64,000 bases of DNA, taken from the IMG/VR virus record IMGVR_UViG_3300042320_001961, positions 1 to 64,000 of that record. The stretch is one strand, 5' to 3'. Source of the DNA: a virus. The notes beneath the pieces were generated by a model. That model was not told where the DNA came from. It searched no databases and saw only the letters and a program-made list of their open reading frames with translations. The position numbers and the translations under genes were made by a program. This document shows positions 16,624-24,668 of this stretch, piece after piece (position 1 is the stretch's first letter; each line of letters starts with the position of its first letter).

Positions 16624-17815
16624 TGAACCTGATCAGCATGGCTTTGTAGTCTTTTCGGGCTTGTTTGAGTTCTTTGATTCGTTGAGAGTCTACTGACTCC
16701 GGATCAGCCTTCTTCAACGATTCAAGTTCTTTAATCTCATCTAAGGCGGCTTTATCCTCCTCTACGATTTTAGCACATTTCTCGAACGGGCCGTCGGGCG
16801 GCAGGTCGATGCAATGCTTTTTGTTGAGCCCTCTGAGGTTGGGGTAAAGCGCCTCCCGGCGCTCTTTGACGGCCCGCTCGCTGAACAGGGCGATCTCGTG
16901 GCGGTCCGGGGCCGGAATCTCGGGCAGGAACATCCCCAACCCCCTGAGGTAGGTTTCCGCCTTGGCGAGGTGGTCAGGGCGGTTTGAACGGCTCGTATCG
17001 GCCATTATCCCGGCCAGGGTGGCTTCCTCGTCAGGAGTCCAGCCCCAGACTTCGTCTTCCTCGTACAGGTCGAAGAAACGGAGGGGCGTCCCGGGCATTA
17101 AATTATCACCCTTGTCCCCGACTTCCACCTTGACAGTATAAGTTTCTCGCGCAGTTTTAATATGCAATTTCTCCTTTCTTAAGTAATAGTCGCATACTTC
17201 ATGCTCTGTACGAATTCTGTAATGCCACGGCCCAGTATTACACCAGACAACCTTATGCTCATCAGACACTAAGCCTTGCCAATCCCCATCCAACGTACTT
17301 AACAGGATGTAGCGGTCGATAGGCGGTGAGTTTCGCTGTATACGTGCGATTTTACCGGCGACATCATCCGCTTCATAAAATTCCTTTTCAAAGAAGTGGA
17401 ACGTCGAGCCAGGCGCTTTGAGATATTTATAGCCTTCTTCAAGAATTATAGGAAACAAAGATGGTTTGTCCGGTCTACCCCCCTTATACTCCGGCATGCC
17501 CAAGGCATGGGCTTCGATACTTCTCCAGTACCCTTTCAAGCCGTCGCCAAACTCACCTTTAAAATCATCGACGACTACTGCAGTAAAGTCATGCCGTGGT
17601 ATCGAGTCGATTCCGCGATTGAGTTTATAAGCCCATAACGCTTTGACAACATTCCTTAGGGCGGGCTCATTGTCCTCGCCGACTATATCCAGGGCCGATT
17701 CGGTGAACGAGTGAATCGCGTGCGCGTACACCTTGTAGTCAATAACAACGAGCGGGAGGTTTTTCTCGGCTTCTAAGGCCTTTTCTAACCATTTTTCTTT
17801 AAAAGAGGGTTTCAT
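16613..17815 (-). CDS. FEN-like 5'-3' exonuclease
   Basis: A 400-residue protein of the PIN/FEN nuclease type. Acidic motifs in order: 'LPLVVIDYK' near the start, 'AVVVDDFKGEF', 'YEADDVAGKIA', 'STLDGDWQGL' and 'VGDKGDNLMPG', equivalent to the metal-binding Asp/Glu set and the H3TH loop of T4 RNase H and the Pol I 5' nuclease. It would remove RNA primers and trim flaps during lagging-strand synthesis. The C-terminal 100 residues are charged and coiled. First gene of the replication cassette. The start ATG has no strong Shine-Dalgarno; a weak extended -10 (TGTTAATAT, 17840-17848) overlaps the stop of the preceding gene. Confidence 0.82.
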   Translation of the reverse strand: MKPSFKEKWLEKALEAEKNLPLVVIDYKVYAHAIHSFTESALDIVGEDNEPALRNVVKALWAYKLNRGIDSIPRHDFTAVVVDDFKGEFGDGLKGYWRSIEAHALGMPEYKGGRPDKPSLFPIILEEGYKYLKAPGSTFHFFEKEFYEADDVAGKIARIQRNSPPIDRYILLSTLDGDWQGLVSDEHKVVWCNTGPWHYRIRTEHEVCDYYLRKEKLHIKTARETYTVKVEVGDKGDNLMPGTPLRFFDLYEEDEVWGWTPDEEATLAGIMADTSRSNRPDHLAKAETYLRGLGMFLPEIPAPDRHEIALFSERAVKERREALYPNLRGLNKKHCIDLPPDGPFEKCAKIVEEDKAALDEIKELESLKKADPESVDSQRIKELKQARKDYKAMLIRFNAQ

Positions 17816-17842
17816 GGGGGTAGATTTTTCTTCCCCTAAATA

Positions 17843-18625
17843 TTAACATATTTTCCACCCCTTGTGGTGAGATTGTTTTTGTCTGGCGACTGAACTTAAG
17901 TTTCCAGGGATCAGTTTTTGTTCTGGGAATAGCTTCGCTAGTTCAGATGCAGACCTCTGTAAAACTATCCCGTGGACAGGGTGACTCCAATTTCTAGGGA
18001 TATAGCCTGGGTGATTTTTTCCTGATAAAGATTGAGAAATTTTTCTTTTGTGCTCTTCGGACAAATTTTTGCCTTTCCACGGATTTCTATCCCCTAGTTT
18101 AGCTTCTGATAGCTTTCTCTTGTGTCCCTCAGAAAATTTTTTCCCATACATAGGATTCTTCTTCCCCCTTAAATCCAGAGATATCAGAGCTTTAGAGATC
18201 TTTTCCCTGGTTTCTTCTGAATGGGTTTTACCAAAAAATGGATTGCGGGGTCCTGAAAAATCTAAAGACTTCCTAAATTTAGATATCTTTTCTTTAGCTG
18301 ATTTGCTGTGAGTTTTTCCGTACATCGGGTGATTTACCCCATAAGCAGCAAATTTAAATCCAGTGCTAGATTGATAGGCTTTATTTGCGAAATGGGGATT
18401 TTCTACTACTTTATACAGCTTCTGTATTTTTATTTCAGCTAACAGTGCCTCATCAGCAGAGCGATGAGTAGTTAATATAATTTTAGCAGTTGGCTTAAAA
18501 GTCTTATCTCTGTAAGACCCTAAATATTTATCTGTCTCTGGAGTTTTTCCATCAGGACACTTTCTGTACCCAATGTACCCCTTACCAAACTCCTCATACG
18601 AGTAATAAGTGTAATAAATTGCCAT
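17843..18625 (-). CDS. GIY-YIG homing endonuclease with NUMOD3 repeats
   Basis: A 260-residue protein. The N-terminal 90 residues resemble a GIY-YIG nuclease variant ('YYTYYSYEEFGKGYIGYR', then 'KYLGS' and Glu in 'ALLAEIKIQ'). Four NUMOD3-type DNA-binding repeats follow ('NPMYGKTHS', 'NPFFGKTHSEETREKIS', 'NPMYGKKFS', 'NPWKGKNLSEEHKRKIS'), and the C-terminus looks like a DNA-binding helix-turn-helix. Such free-standing enzymes spread by cutting alleles that lack them. The gene is visibly more AT-rich than its neighbours, in keeping with recent arrival. It sits between the replication cassette and a small late unit. Confidence 0.88.
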   Translation of the reverse strand: MAIYYTYYSYEEFGKGYIGYRKCPDGKTPETDKYLGSYRDKTFKPTAKIILTTHRSADEALLAEIKIQKLYKVVENPHFANKAYQSSTGFKFAAYGVNHPMYGKTHSKSAKEKISKFRKSLDFSGPRNPFFGKTHSEETREKISKALISLDLRGKKNPMYGKKFSEGHKRKLSEAKLGDRNPWKGKNLSEEHKRKISQSLSGKNHPGYIPRNWSHPVHGIVLQRSASELAKLFPEQKLIPGNLSSVARQKQSHHKGWKIC

Positions 18626-18640
18626 TTATTCAGCAAATGT

Positions 18641-18871
18641 TTACACTCCAAAGAACTTGGCGCTCAGAACGCGCTGCGCTCTGACAAATTTGCGCAGAGG
18701 ATAATTCGTAATCATCGCCCATTCCAGCAAGGTCTTAGGCTTCATCTCCTCCAGGCTTAGGTTAAGACTAGGGTCAGAATCTGATACAAAGAATTTTTCG
18801 CCGTCTCGGGCGACAACAAGAAAATCGGTTTGCGTGTCAAACCGAATCGGTTTAGAAAGTTTCTCGATCAT
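18641..18871 (-). CDS. 76-residue unknown protein
   Basis: A small protein with an N-terminal beta-like part ('FDTQTDFLVVARDGEKFFV') and a C-terminal helix with several basic residues. Its ATG overlaps the TGA of the P-x-G-W gene upstream (ATGA). No family recognised. Confidence 0.65.
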   Translation of the reverse strand: MIEKLSKPIRFDTQTDFLVVARDGEKFFVSDSDPSLNLSLEEMKPKTLLEWAMITNYPLRKFVRAQRVLSAKFFGV

Positions 18872-19269
18872 GCCGCCCGCCCCTTCACTCCTTCTTTGGC
18901 AAGACGGCGAATTTGAGCATCAGCTTCCTTAGGCGCTTCGGGAAGTTCACGCTTGAACGAACGTTCGCCTTTACCACCTTTAGTGGCGGTCTCGATCTTG
19001 GATTCAAGGCTGGCTTCGGACTTCGGATCCGGCATGCAGACACCTTTCTGGTTGCTGGTGCCTGGAGGGCATTGAGATACCGACCTGCCTTGGTACAGGG
19101 CAGGAGTGCCAGCATCCTCAAAAGACACCTTGTCCGAGGCGTCCTCGTGGGCCCCAGGGTCCCCCAGGTCCGGCATTTTGATCTCACTTTGACCGATAGG
19201 CGTCCCAGAGACCCAACTCTCCTTCGGCGCTTCGCTCCAGCCCTTAGGCTTCTCGTAATAACTTGTCAT
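18868..19269 (-). CDS. P-x-G-W protein, late unit
   Basis: A 133-residue hydrophilic protein. The P-x-G-W motif is at residues 8-11 ('YYEKPKGWSEAPKES'). The rest is Pro, Gly, Asp and Lys-rich with two Cys ('SQCPPGTSNQKGVCMPD') and looks largely unfolded. A GTTGAAAGC element lies 25 nt before the ATG, so it is probably expressed late. Function unknown; the shared motif suggests a common binding partner with five other proteins here. Confidence 0.7.
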   Translation of the reverse strand: MTSYYEKPKGWSEAPKESWVSGTPIGQSEIKMPDLGDPGAHEDASDKVSFEDAGTPALYQGRSVSQCPPGTSNQKGVCMPDPKSEASLESKIETATKGGKGERSFKRELPEAPKEADAQIRRLAKEGVKGRAA

Positions 19270-19294
19270 TTTAAACGTTTAACGCTTTTTTAAA

Positions 19295-19303
19295 GCTTTC
19301 AAC
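19295..19303 (-). promoter_or_regulatory. GTTGAAAGC late-promoter-like element
   Basis: An exact 9-mer overlapping the TGA stop of the 19299-19796 gene, 25 nt before the ATG of the P-x-G-W gene at 19269. Confidence 0.65.
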
Positions 19304-19796
19304 GGAAAATATCACTTAACGCAGAGAAAATGCCTTCCTCGTTAACCCCGTGAGAAAGGAGTTTAGACGCCTTGGAGGAGAATTTTTCAGGCTTAGCTCT
19401 TTTGCCCAGCTTGCGATAAACCCGAACTAAAGTTTCAGCTTTGTCCTCTACTTTAGAAAGTAGCTCTTCGGACTGTTCTTTTTGCTCTGCCACTCTCGGA
19501 TCCCATTTAGAGACTAAGTACCTGACAAGTTTTTGAACTTCTTTTTCGCTTAAGTTATTGTCTGAGATCGACTCTAAAATCGAGCCGGTTATCACCCTAA
19601 GCTCAGACTTAGAGTACCAGTCATTAGACCTATGCTTTAGCCAAAAAGAGTCCATGGCGTTAAACGCATCGGATAACAGATCGGGATTGAAAATCCTCCT
19701 GTCGAGAAGATTTTTATTTACAAAGTTAGCAACGCTTGAATAAAGCTTCTCAGAAAGAGGGAGATTTTCAAGAAGATTGAAAGTGAAATTTACCAT
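19299..19796 (-). CDS. 165-residue unknown helical protein
   Basis: A mostly helical protein ('LSEKLYSSVANFVNKNLLD', 'EEQ/EL'-type coiled segment near 110-130, 'SSKASKLLSHGVNEEGIFSAL' near the end). No family recognised. It has its own GTTGAAAGC element 20 nt upstream, so a late role is likely. Confidence 0.65.
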   Translation of the reverse strand: MVNFTFNLLENLPLSEKLYSSVANFVNKNLLDRRIFNPDLLSDAFNAMDSFWLKHRSNDWYSKSELRVITGSILESISDNNLSEKEVQKLVRYLVSKWDPRVAEQKEQSEELLSKVEDKAETLVRVYRKLGKRAKPEKFSSKASKLLSHGVNEEGIFSALSDIFR

Positions 19797-19816
19797 TTGA
19801 GAGATATGTACGCAAA

Positions 19817-19825
19817 GCTTTCAAC
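19817..19825 (-). promoter_or_regulatory. GTTGAAAGC late-promoter-like element
   Basis: An exact 9-mer overlapping the TGA stop of the HNH gene (19821), 20 nt before the ATG at 19796. Confidence 0.65.
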
Positions 19826-20294
19826 CGAAAAATCCGTAAGTCGCCCATTCCGGGTCTTTAGATTGTTGTACGGTTTCCACTACCTTGGGCAGGGGAGGCC
19901 TTGGTTTCTTTTTTAATACCATTCCCGTTTGTTGCAGGGGCCTATCCGCCTTCTTAACATTACACCTGGAGCATGCCAGCACAAGGTTTTCCCAGGTGTC
20001 TTGACCGCCTCTGCTTCTGGCAATAACATGGTCGATTGTTAGACTCCTGGTGCTGCCACAATACTGACAACTGTAACCGTCTCGCCTGTAGATTCCCGTC
20101 TTTGTAGGTTTTTCTCTGGCCGCCCGATTAAGCGGCATTTTAATATACTTGAGAAGGCGGATTACTTTCTCTGATACCCGCTGCGCCCTGTTTTTTAGTA
20201 AAAGAACAATAGCCCTTCTGCCACGGACAATGTTCAAAGGCGTGTAGTCGAAGTTTAGAACTAAAACCTCAATCTCTGGACTTAAACTTGTCAC
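19821..20294 (-). CDS. HNH endonuclease, cyanobacterial-type
   Basis: A 157-residue HNH protein: 'RRDGYSCQYCG', 'LTIDHVIARSRGGQDTWEN' and 'LACSRCNVKKADR' give the two zinc-binding Cys pairs and the catalytic HNH core. The N-terminus 'VLVLNFDYTPLNIV' and the C-terminal 'PLQQTGMVLKKKPRPP' are typical of a conserved family common in cyanobacteria, so it may have been acquired from the host. The start is GTG at 20292-20294, overlapping the zinc-ribbon gene by 26 nt. In phages such proteins may act in packaging, homing or repair; no choice can be made here. Confidence 0.88.
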   Translation of the reverse strand: MTSLSPEIEVLVLNFDYTPLNIVRGRRAIVLLLKNRAQRVSEKVIRLLKYIKMPLNRAAREKPTKTGIYRRDGYSCQYCGSTRSLTIDHVIARSRGGQDTWENLVLACSRCNVKKADRPLQQTGMVLKKKPRPPLPKVVETVQQSKDPEWATYGFFG

Positions 20295-20445
20295 CCGTAC
20301 CTCCGCAATCAGTGCATTCTACCGCTTCGGATCTCGGACATTCTTTACCCGGATCGTATATTTCAAGCACGTTAAATCCCCGTCCCTGGCAGTTTTTGCA
20401 CCAAGGGCGTTTGAAGTCGGGTATCAATACTTGCGGATTGCTCAT
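20269..20445 (-). CDS. small zinc-ribbon protein
   Basis: A 58-residue protein with two CxxC pairs ('CKNCQGRGF' and 'CTDCGGTG') spaced as in zinc-finger cores of the DnaJ central-domain type. I place the start at the ATG at 20443-20445 because it overlaps the TGA of dut (ATGA); a longer upstream frame to 20547 would lie wholly inside dut. Function unknown. Confidence 0.7.
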   Translation of the reverse strand: MSNPQVLIPDFKRPWCKNCQGRGFNVLEIYDPGKECPRSEAVECTDCGGTGDKFKSRD

Positions 20446-21092
20446 ACCCCTGTAGAACCGAACCCGCCCAATGACCTTTCCGTCTTGGTAAGTACGCTTT
20501 TGTCCCTGGTTACGACGGAGTCGGATTGGTCGATGGCAAGTTCGCACACCCCTTGGGCAATTCGTGCGCCATGAGTGAACACGTGGTAATTGTCTCCCAA
20601 CGCGCCTTTACCGATTTCGTTCGTCAAAGATACCTTGACCCAGCCTCTGTATCCCGAGTCGATGACTCCTGGCGAGTTCGTGACAACCACGCCGTGATTA
20701 TTGCACAAGCCGCTTCTGCCTACAATCTTGTACTGAAGGACAAACTGATTCCAAGGAGGGCCTGGATACACTTTTTGTATCTCTGGCAAGACGATTTTGA
20801 AACCAGAATTCACAAGGACTGTCTCCCCAGGCGGGAGAAAAACCGCCCCCCCTTCGTTCTCGATTTTTTCAAGAAAGAAGGGAAGCAATTCCGATTCAAA
20901 ATGCTCGCCATTGATATACAGCTTATAGCCGTATTTCAAAGCGTCGGACTCGAACTCTCGGAAAAAGCGGATCGCGTCAACCCGATTAAATCCGCCCTCT
21001 ACGAACGCTTTGATGTCCGATCCAGCATCACCCGGGTGCGCCACTTGGGGGGCAAAGTTCTCGTCTTCAACGTAAAAAGTAGGCTTAAGCAT
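20442..21092 (-). CDS. dut: dUTPase
   Basis: A trimeric-type dUTP diphosphatase with all five motifs: 'HPGDAGSDIKA' (1), 'GRSGL' (2), 'GVIDSGYRGWVKV' (3), 'GARIAQGV' (4) and the Gly-rich C-terminal arm 'RSLGGFGSTG' (5). It converts dUTP to dUMP, keeping uracil out of DNA and feeding dTMP synthesis. An insert of about 65 residues between motifs 1 and 2 makes it longer than the usual ~150 residues. I prefer the ATG at 21090-21092 (preceded by AAGGAG) giving a normal N-terminus; a GTG at 21126-21128 overlapping the upstream stop would add 12 residues. Confidence 0.92.
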   Translation of the reverse strand: MLKPTFYVEDENFAPQVAHPGDAGSDIKAFVEGGFNRVDAIRFFREFESDALKYGYKLYINGEHFESELLPFFLEKIENEGGAVFLPPGETVLVNSGFKIVLPEIQKVYPGPPWNQFVLQYKIVGRSGLCNNHGVVVTNSPGVIDSGYRGWVKVSLTNEIGKGALGDNYHVFTHGARIAQGVCELAIDQSDSVVTRDKSVLTKTERSLGGFGSTGV

Positions 21093-21124
21093 GGGAAATT
21101 GATTTCTCCTTAGGGGGGATTCTA

Positions 21125-21496
21125 TCACACTAAAGCCTTTAGTGAGGCTTTGCTAACGGGCATTCTGACATAAGGACCTTGGCCCACCTGTGAAACAGGA
21201 ATGCCCAGGGCCTTTGCCGCGAGCACTAATGAACCGTGGTACACATACACTTTTTTGACAGAATTTAGTCTATTCCTTACGAGAGAGGAATGGGAAGAAG
21301 AAGAGCTTAATCCTATCGTCAAGTCAAGACTTAACAAAAAGTCTCTCGAGTGGATAATTTGCTCTATTTGATCCTCGGTAAGTTCGTTGCCCCAATTGCT
21401 TTCACGAACTTCGGACCTGGGGCCAACTCCGTAAGAATTGACCTCAGGGTGAGACAGAAAGGCTGAAACTGCCCAATCCTTGTCTTCTTGACTCAT
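21125..21496 (-). CDS. unknown protein in the nrd-dut operon
   Basis: A 123-residue protein with a Ser-rich middle ('IGLSSSSSHSSLVRNRL') and a C-terminal part, 'HGSLVLAAKALGIPVSQVG', that resembles a small helix-turn-helix. No family recognised. It lies between nrdA and dut, so a link to nucleotide supply or its control is possible but unproven. Confidence 0.7.
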   Translation of the reverse strand: MSQEDKDWAVSAFLSHPEVNSYGVGPRSEVRESNWGNELTEDQIEQIIHSRDFLLSLDLTIGLSSSSSHSSLVRNRLNSVKKVYVYHGSLVLAAKALGIPVSQVGQGPYVRMPVSKASLKALV

Positions 21497-21537
21497 TGTT
21501 GTAGGAAAGTATGTGAACAGATTTTAACACAAAGAGT

Positions 21538-24500
21538 TCAACCCTGGCAAGCCAGGCATTCTTTGTATTCCGGCTCGGCCTCGGGGGAAAGCATCGCTTC
21601 CAAGCCTTCGTACCCACCTTCGACATGGCTGCCGTTAATCCATATTTGCGGTACGGTTTGATACGGCCAGTCCTCGACGCTGATTTCCGACCTGTCCTTT
21701 TCTTGAATAACAAATCCGGCCCTGGTAAGGAGTTCTTTGGCTTTTACGCACCACGGACAACCATCTTTCGTAACAATTAACGCGACTGGGGACGAGACAG
21801 TTGCCGCCTTATTTGTTTTCTTAACTTGTAAAGAAGTTGACTTCAAATAATACAAAGACTTAAGGCCGACTTTCCAAGCCGACAAATGCAGCTTGTACAG
21901 GTATTCTGCCGTTGACTCAGGATCGACAAACAGGTTCAGAGACTGACCTTGGCATACGTACTTTTGGCGGTCAGAAGCCTGTTTTACCAGCTCAAACTGG
22001 TCGATTTCCCGGGCCGTTTTGAATACGTTTTTTACATTCTCGCTTAAAAAGTCGAGATGCTGTACGCTTCCACGCTCATCAAGAATACTATCCCATACGT
22101 CTTGAGTATTTTTACTTATTGAGGTGAGGTGCGCTTCGAGGTAGGGGTTTCTGCGCACAAAAGTTCCTTTGTCATTAGTCGCGACGAACAAGTTCGCGAT
22201 GATGGGTTCGATGCCCTCGCTTACTGCACCGCAGATTACAGAGTTCGTCTTGGTAGGAGCGATTGCAGTCCGAGTAGCGTGGCGGATTCCATGCCCCTCG
22301 CACCATTCCGGCTCGCCATACTCTCTCGCCATGTCCTGAGACGCTTTTAGGGTCATTTCGTCTATATATCTGTGGGTTTCAATGTTTAACTCGCGTGCTT
22401 TTTGGCTTGCGAAAGGCAGTCCGCGAGACTGGTAAAGGGCATGCAGACCCATAGTCCCCAGCCCGAGTGAACGGGACTTGGACGTGAATCTTACCGCACG
22501 CCCCATGGACGGGATTCTCTTCGCCTTGTGGATAAATTCTTCGACAATCGCGTCCAGAAAATAGATTCCTAGTTCTGGAACGGTTTTACCGGTGTTTCTC
22601 CCCTTCCAATCTTTCCACTCGTCGAACTTAGCCAGGTTAAGAGATGATAGTACACATGTAAACGAATGATTTTCATCCATAGGCAACATGATCTCTGAAC
22701 ATAAGTTCGATGATATAATATTCAAATTGCGTTTCTTGAAGCATTCTGGCGCCTGGTTATTAGCATTGTCTACAAACATTAAGTAAGGCGAGCCGGATAC
22801 CAAACGACTTCTCAACACCTCTCCAAATATTCTCTGCTTGTCTTTATCGCCCTCTAACATCTCCTCAATCCACTTGTTCTTTACAACTACAGCAAGGTTC
22901 GAGTCGATGAAATTGCGCGGATCACCCTGGCTATGGTCCTTGCTTCGCAAGGCGTCCATGAGGTCGGGGTGCTCAATAGGGATGTAAAGAGCGAATGAGC
23001 CGCGCCTTGTGTTCCCCTGGCTCACGATTGCGGCAGTACGATCATAAAGGCGCATCCATTCCACAATCGAGCCGGACTTGCCACCACCGCTGATCGGAGA
23101 GCCGCTGGGGCGAAGTTCACCAAAATAACTCCCCACACCCCCGCCATGCTTACTAAGAGCAGCAACTTCTTTCAAATGGCTAAAGATGTTATTTGTATCG
23201 TCTTTGATGGTATGAGAATAGCAATTGTGTACTACTACCCCTTGAGAGATAAAACTGTGGTCATCTGCAACTTCAATATCCCAGACAGTTGTTTCACGGT
23301 CCTGTTTCTCCACTTTAAAAGACCGGGATAATCCATAACCATGCGGAAAACTTTTTGGGAGAGTTACCCAGAAAGCTCCGTGATCATCATAATTCAAATC
23401 TTCCACTTCGTTTCTTTGTTTATGGTAAGAGGCTATATTCCTCCTCATAGACGGGAATTTCCCGAGAAGGTGGGAAATGTACCAGAGCTGATACGCTAAC
23501 TTTTCGTTGGCAATGCCTATAACAGTTTGATCTCCATCATTTTTAATTGATCCGTCTCCTACTACAAACCCGTCCAGGAAAGACTTTAAGGTGCTATCGG
23601 GTTGGTCAAAGAACCAATCTGGCAAAGTCTTATTTTTACAACCTTTCCCAAACTCTTTATCAAAGAAACTTTGGAGATATTTATTATGTATCCTGGCATT
23701 TGCATGCTGATGCCCACGGCAATTGAAAGTGATTGATTTAGTGCCGACTAAACCAAATTTTTTCTCTGATATTTCAAGCCAACGGTCTAAATACTCTTCC
23801 TCATCGTGCCCCATAGCTATAGCAATAGTACCGTTACTAGAAGTACTACCTTCGGCAAACCATAAACCAAACCACCAGGACAAATCTTGATCCAGGAAGC
23901 AATTCGGAATCTCTTTAACTTTAAACTGTCCGGAGTTATTGCATAGTTGAGATGACCCTTTGTTGTATCTTTTACTACCAATTTTAAATTCAAAAGTTTT
24001 TACTTTATTTCTACGGCGAAAAACAGAAGTTATGGGTTCAATGGCGATTTGATGAACTTCGGGGTCAAGGTCTTCGACTTTTACCCAACCCGTGTTAGTG
24101 AGAACGGGGTGATTACCGGTAATATTTAAAGAGTAGTTACCTCTATTACTTATGGAGAGATTGTACAGGTCATTATCAGTCTCCCTAGACCATTTATTTA
24201 ATACTGGCTTCCAGTTACCCAGGTGGGTTAGAACAAGATCTCCAATTTCAAGGTCTTGAATTTCTTTAAAGCCATTTTTAGTGTGAACTTTGGTCCCTGT
24301 CTCCAAGCAGGAAACCGGAAGTCCTCTATTCGTACCGAAATTACTTAACACAGGAGACGCACCTCCCATGTAACCCTTCCAAAACATCTCCATAATATCT
24401 TCGCCGATTCCCGGTCTTTTAAGATATTTTTCGGCCGTTAACGAGCACCGCTTCCACATCTCGCGTGGAGTCTCGCCCGGAAGCAAATAGCCATTCGCAA

Positions 24501-24564
24501 GTACTTGTTGCGCTTCTTCGTTGAGCCAGTCGGGGTGTGTAGCTAGGGTGTCAATGTCAAACAT
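21538..24564 (-). CDS. nrdA: ribonucleotide reductase large subunit with intein and glutaredoxin
   Basis: A 1008-residue class I RNR alpha subunit made of four parts. Residues 1-85 and 448 to about 915 are the catalytic barrel, with 'SSNLCSEIMLP' (Asn, thiyl-radical Cys, Glu), the redox Cys in 'FTCVLSSLNL' and the other redox Cys at 448. Residues 86-447 are an intein. Residues about 925-995 are a glutaredoxin domain (CPWC at 936-939). The end 'ECLACQG' is the redox-active swinging tail. No ATP-cone is present at the N-terminus, so dATP control is probably absent. After splicing the product is about 646 residues. It reduces NDPs to dNDPs together with NrdB, encoded upstream in the same operon. 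Confidence 0.92.
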   Translation of the reverse strand: MFDIDTLATHPDWLNEEAQQVLANGYLLPGETPREMWKRCSLTAEKYLKRPGIGEDIMEMFWKGYMGGASPVLSNFGTNRGLPVSCLETGTKVHTKNGFKEIQDLEIGDLVLTHLGNWKPVLNKWSRETDNDLYNLSISNRGNYSLNITGNHPVLTNTGWVKVEDLDPEVHQIAIEPITSVFRRRNKVKTFEFKIGSKRYNKGSSQLCNNSGQFKVKEIPNCFLDQDLSWWFGLWFAEGSTSSNGTIAIAMGHDEEEYLDRWLEISEKKFGLVGTKSITFNCRGHQHANARIHNKYLQSFFDKEFGKGCKNKTLPDWFFDQPDSTLKSFLDGFVVGDGSIKNDGDQTVIGIANEKLAYQLWYISHLLGKFPSMRRNIASYHKQRNEVEDLNYDDHGAFWVTLPKSFPHGYGLSRSFKVEKQDRETTVWDIEVADDHSFISQGVVVHNCYSHTIKDDTNNIFSHLKEVAALSKHGGGVGSYFGELRPSGSPISGGGKSGSIVEWMRLYDRTAAIVSQGNTRRGSFALYIPIEHPDLMDALRSKDHSQGDPRNFIDSNLAVVVKNKWIEEMLEGDKDKQRIFGEVLRSRLVSGSPYLMFVDNANNQAPECFKKRNLNIISSNLCSEIMLPMDENHSFTCVLSSLNLAKFDEWKDWKGRNTGKTVPELGIYFLDAIVEEFIHKAKRIPSMGRAVRFTSKSRSLGLGTMGLHALYQSRGLPFASQKARELNIETHRYIDEMTLKASQDMAREYGEPEWCEGHGIRHATRTAIAPTKTNSVICGAVSEGIEPIIANLFVATNDKGTFVRRNPYLEAHLTSISKNTQDVWDSILDERGSVQHLDFLSENVKNVFKTAREIDQFELVKQASDRQKYVCQGQSLNLFVDPESTAEYLYKLHLSAWKVGLKSLYYLKSTSLQVKKTNKAATVSSPVALIVTKDGCPWCVKAKELLTRAGFVIQEKDRSEISVEDWPYQTVPQIWINGSHVEGGYEGLEAMLSPEAEPEYKECLACQG
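21574..21792 (-). other. glutaredoxin domain inside nrdA
   Basis: Residues about 925-997 of NrdA carry a thioredoxin-fold glutaredoxin: strand 'VALIVTKDGCPWC', helix, 'TVPQIWINGSHVEGGYEGLEAM' split here as TVPQIWI and GGYEGLEAM, with the cis-Pro before Gln. It lies just ahead of the RNR's own C-terminal CxxC tail, so it is placed to reduce that tail in the same chain. Confidence 0.85.
23224..24309 (-). mobile_element. intein with LAGLIDADG endonuclease in nrdA
   Basis: An in-frame 362-residue intein. It begins with Cys ('CLETGTKVHT', block A), has a block-B-like 'TGNHPVLT', two LAGLIDADG-type helices ('FGLWFAEGS' and 'FLDGFVVGDGS'), and ends with 'DDHSFISQGVVVHN' (blocks F and G) followed by Cys. 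The last Asn codon is at 23224-23226 and the +1 Cys codon at 23221-23223. The insertion is immediately before the RNR redox cysteine, a highly conserved site where an intein is hard to lose by deletion. It should self-splice; the endonuclease part would promote spread to empty nrdA alleles. Confidence 0.92.
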
Positions 24565-24592
24565 GATAAAAAAAAGACGAAAAATTCCTTCA

Positions 24593-24612
24593 CAAAAGAT
24601 TTACATCTTTTG
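24593..24612 (-). other. 5'-UTR hairpin of nrdA
   Basis: A perfect 8-bp inverted repeat (CAAAAGAT / ATCTTTTG with a 4-nt loop) lies 28 nt before the nrdA start. On the minus strand it is followed by GAAGGAA and a run of T's, so it could act as a weak terminator after the HNH gene or as a leader structure controlling nrdA. Confidence 0.4.
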
Positions 24613-24668
24613 CGTTAGTTAGCAATTAAGGGGTTGGTTATCTCTTAGGGGTTAGGGAGGCCGAGGGC

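Noticed and set aside
20446-20547. N-terminal extension of the zinc-ribbon gene
   Set aside because: It lies wholly within dut, whereas the ATG at 20445 forms an ATGA overlap with the dut stop.
23224-24309. Possibility that nrdA is broken or carries a group I intron
   Set aside because: The insert is in frame throughout with intein splice blocks at both ends, so neither a frameshift nor an intron is needed.
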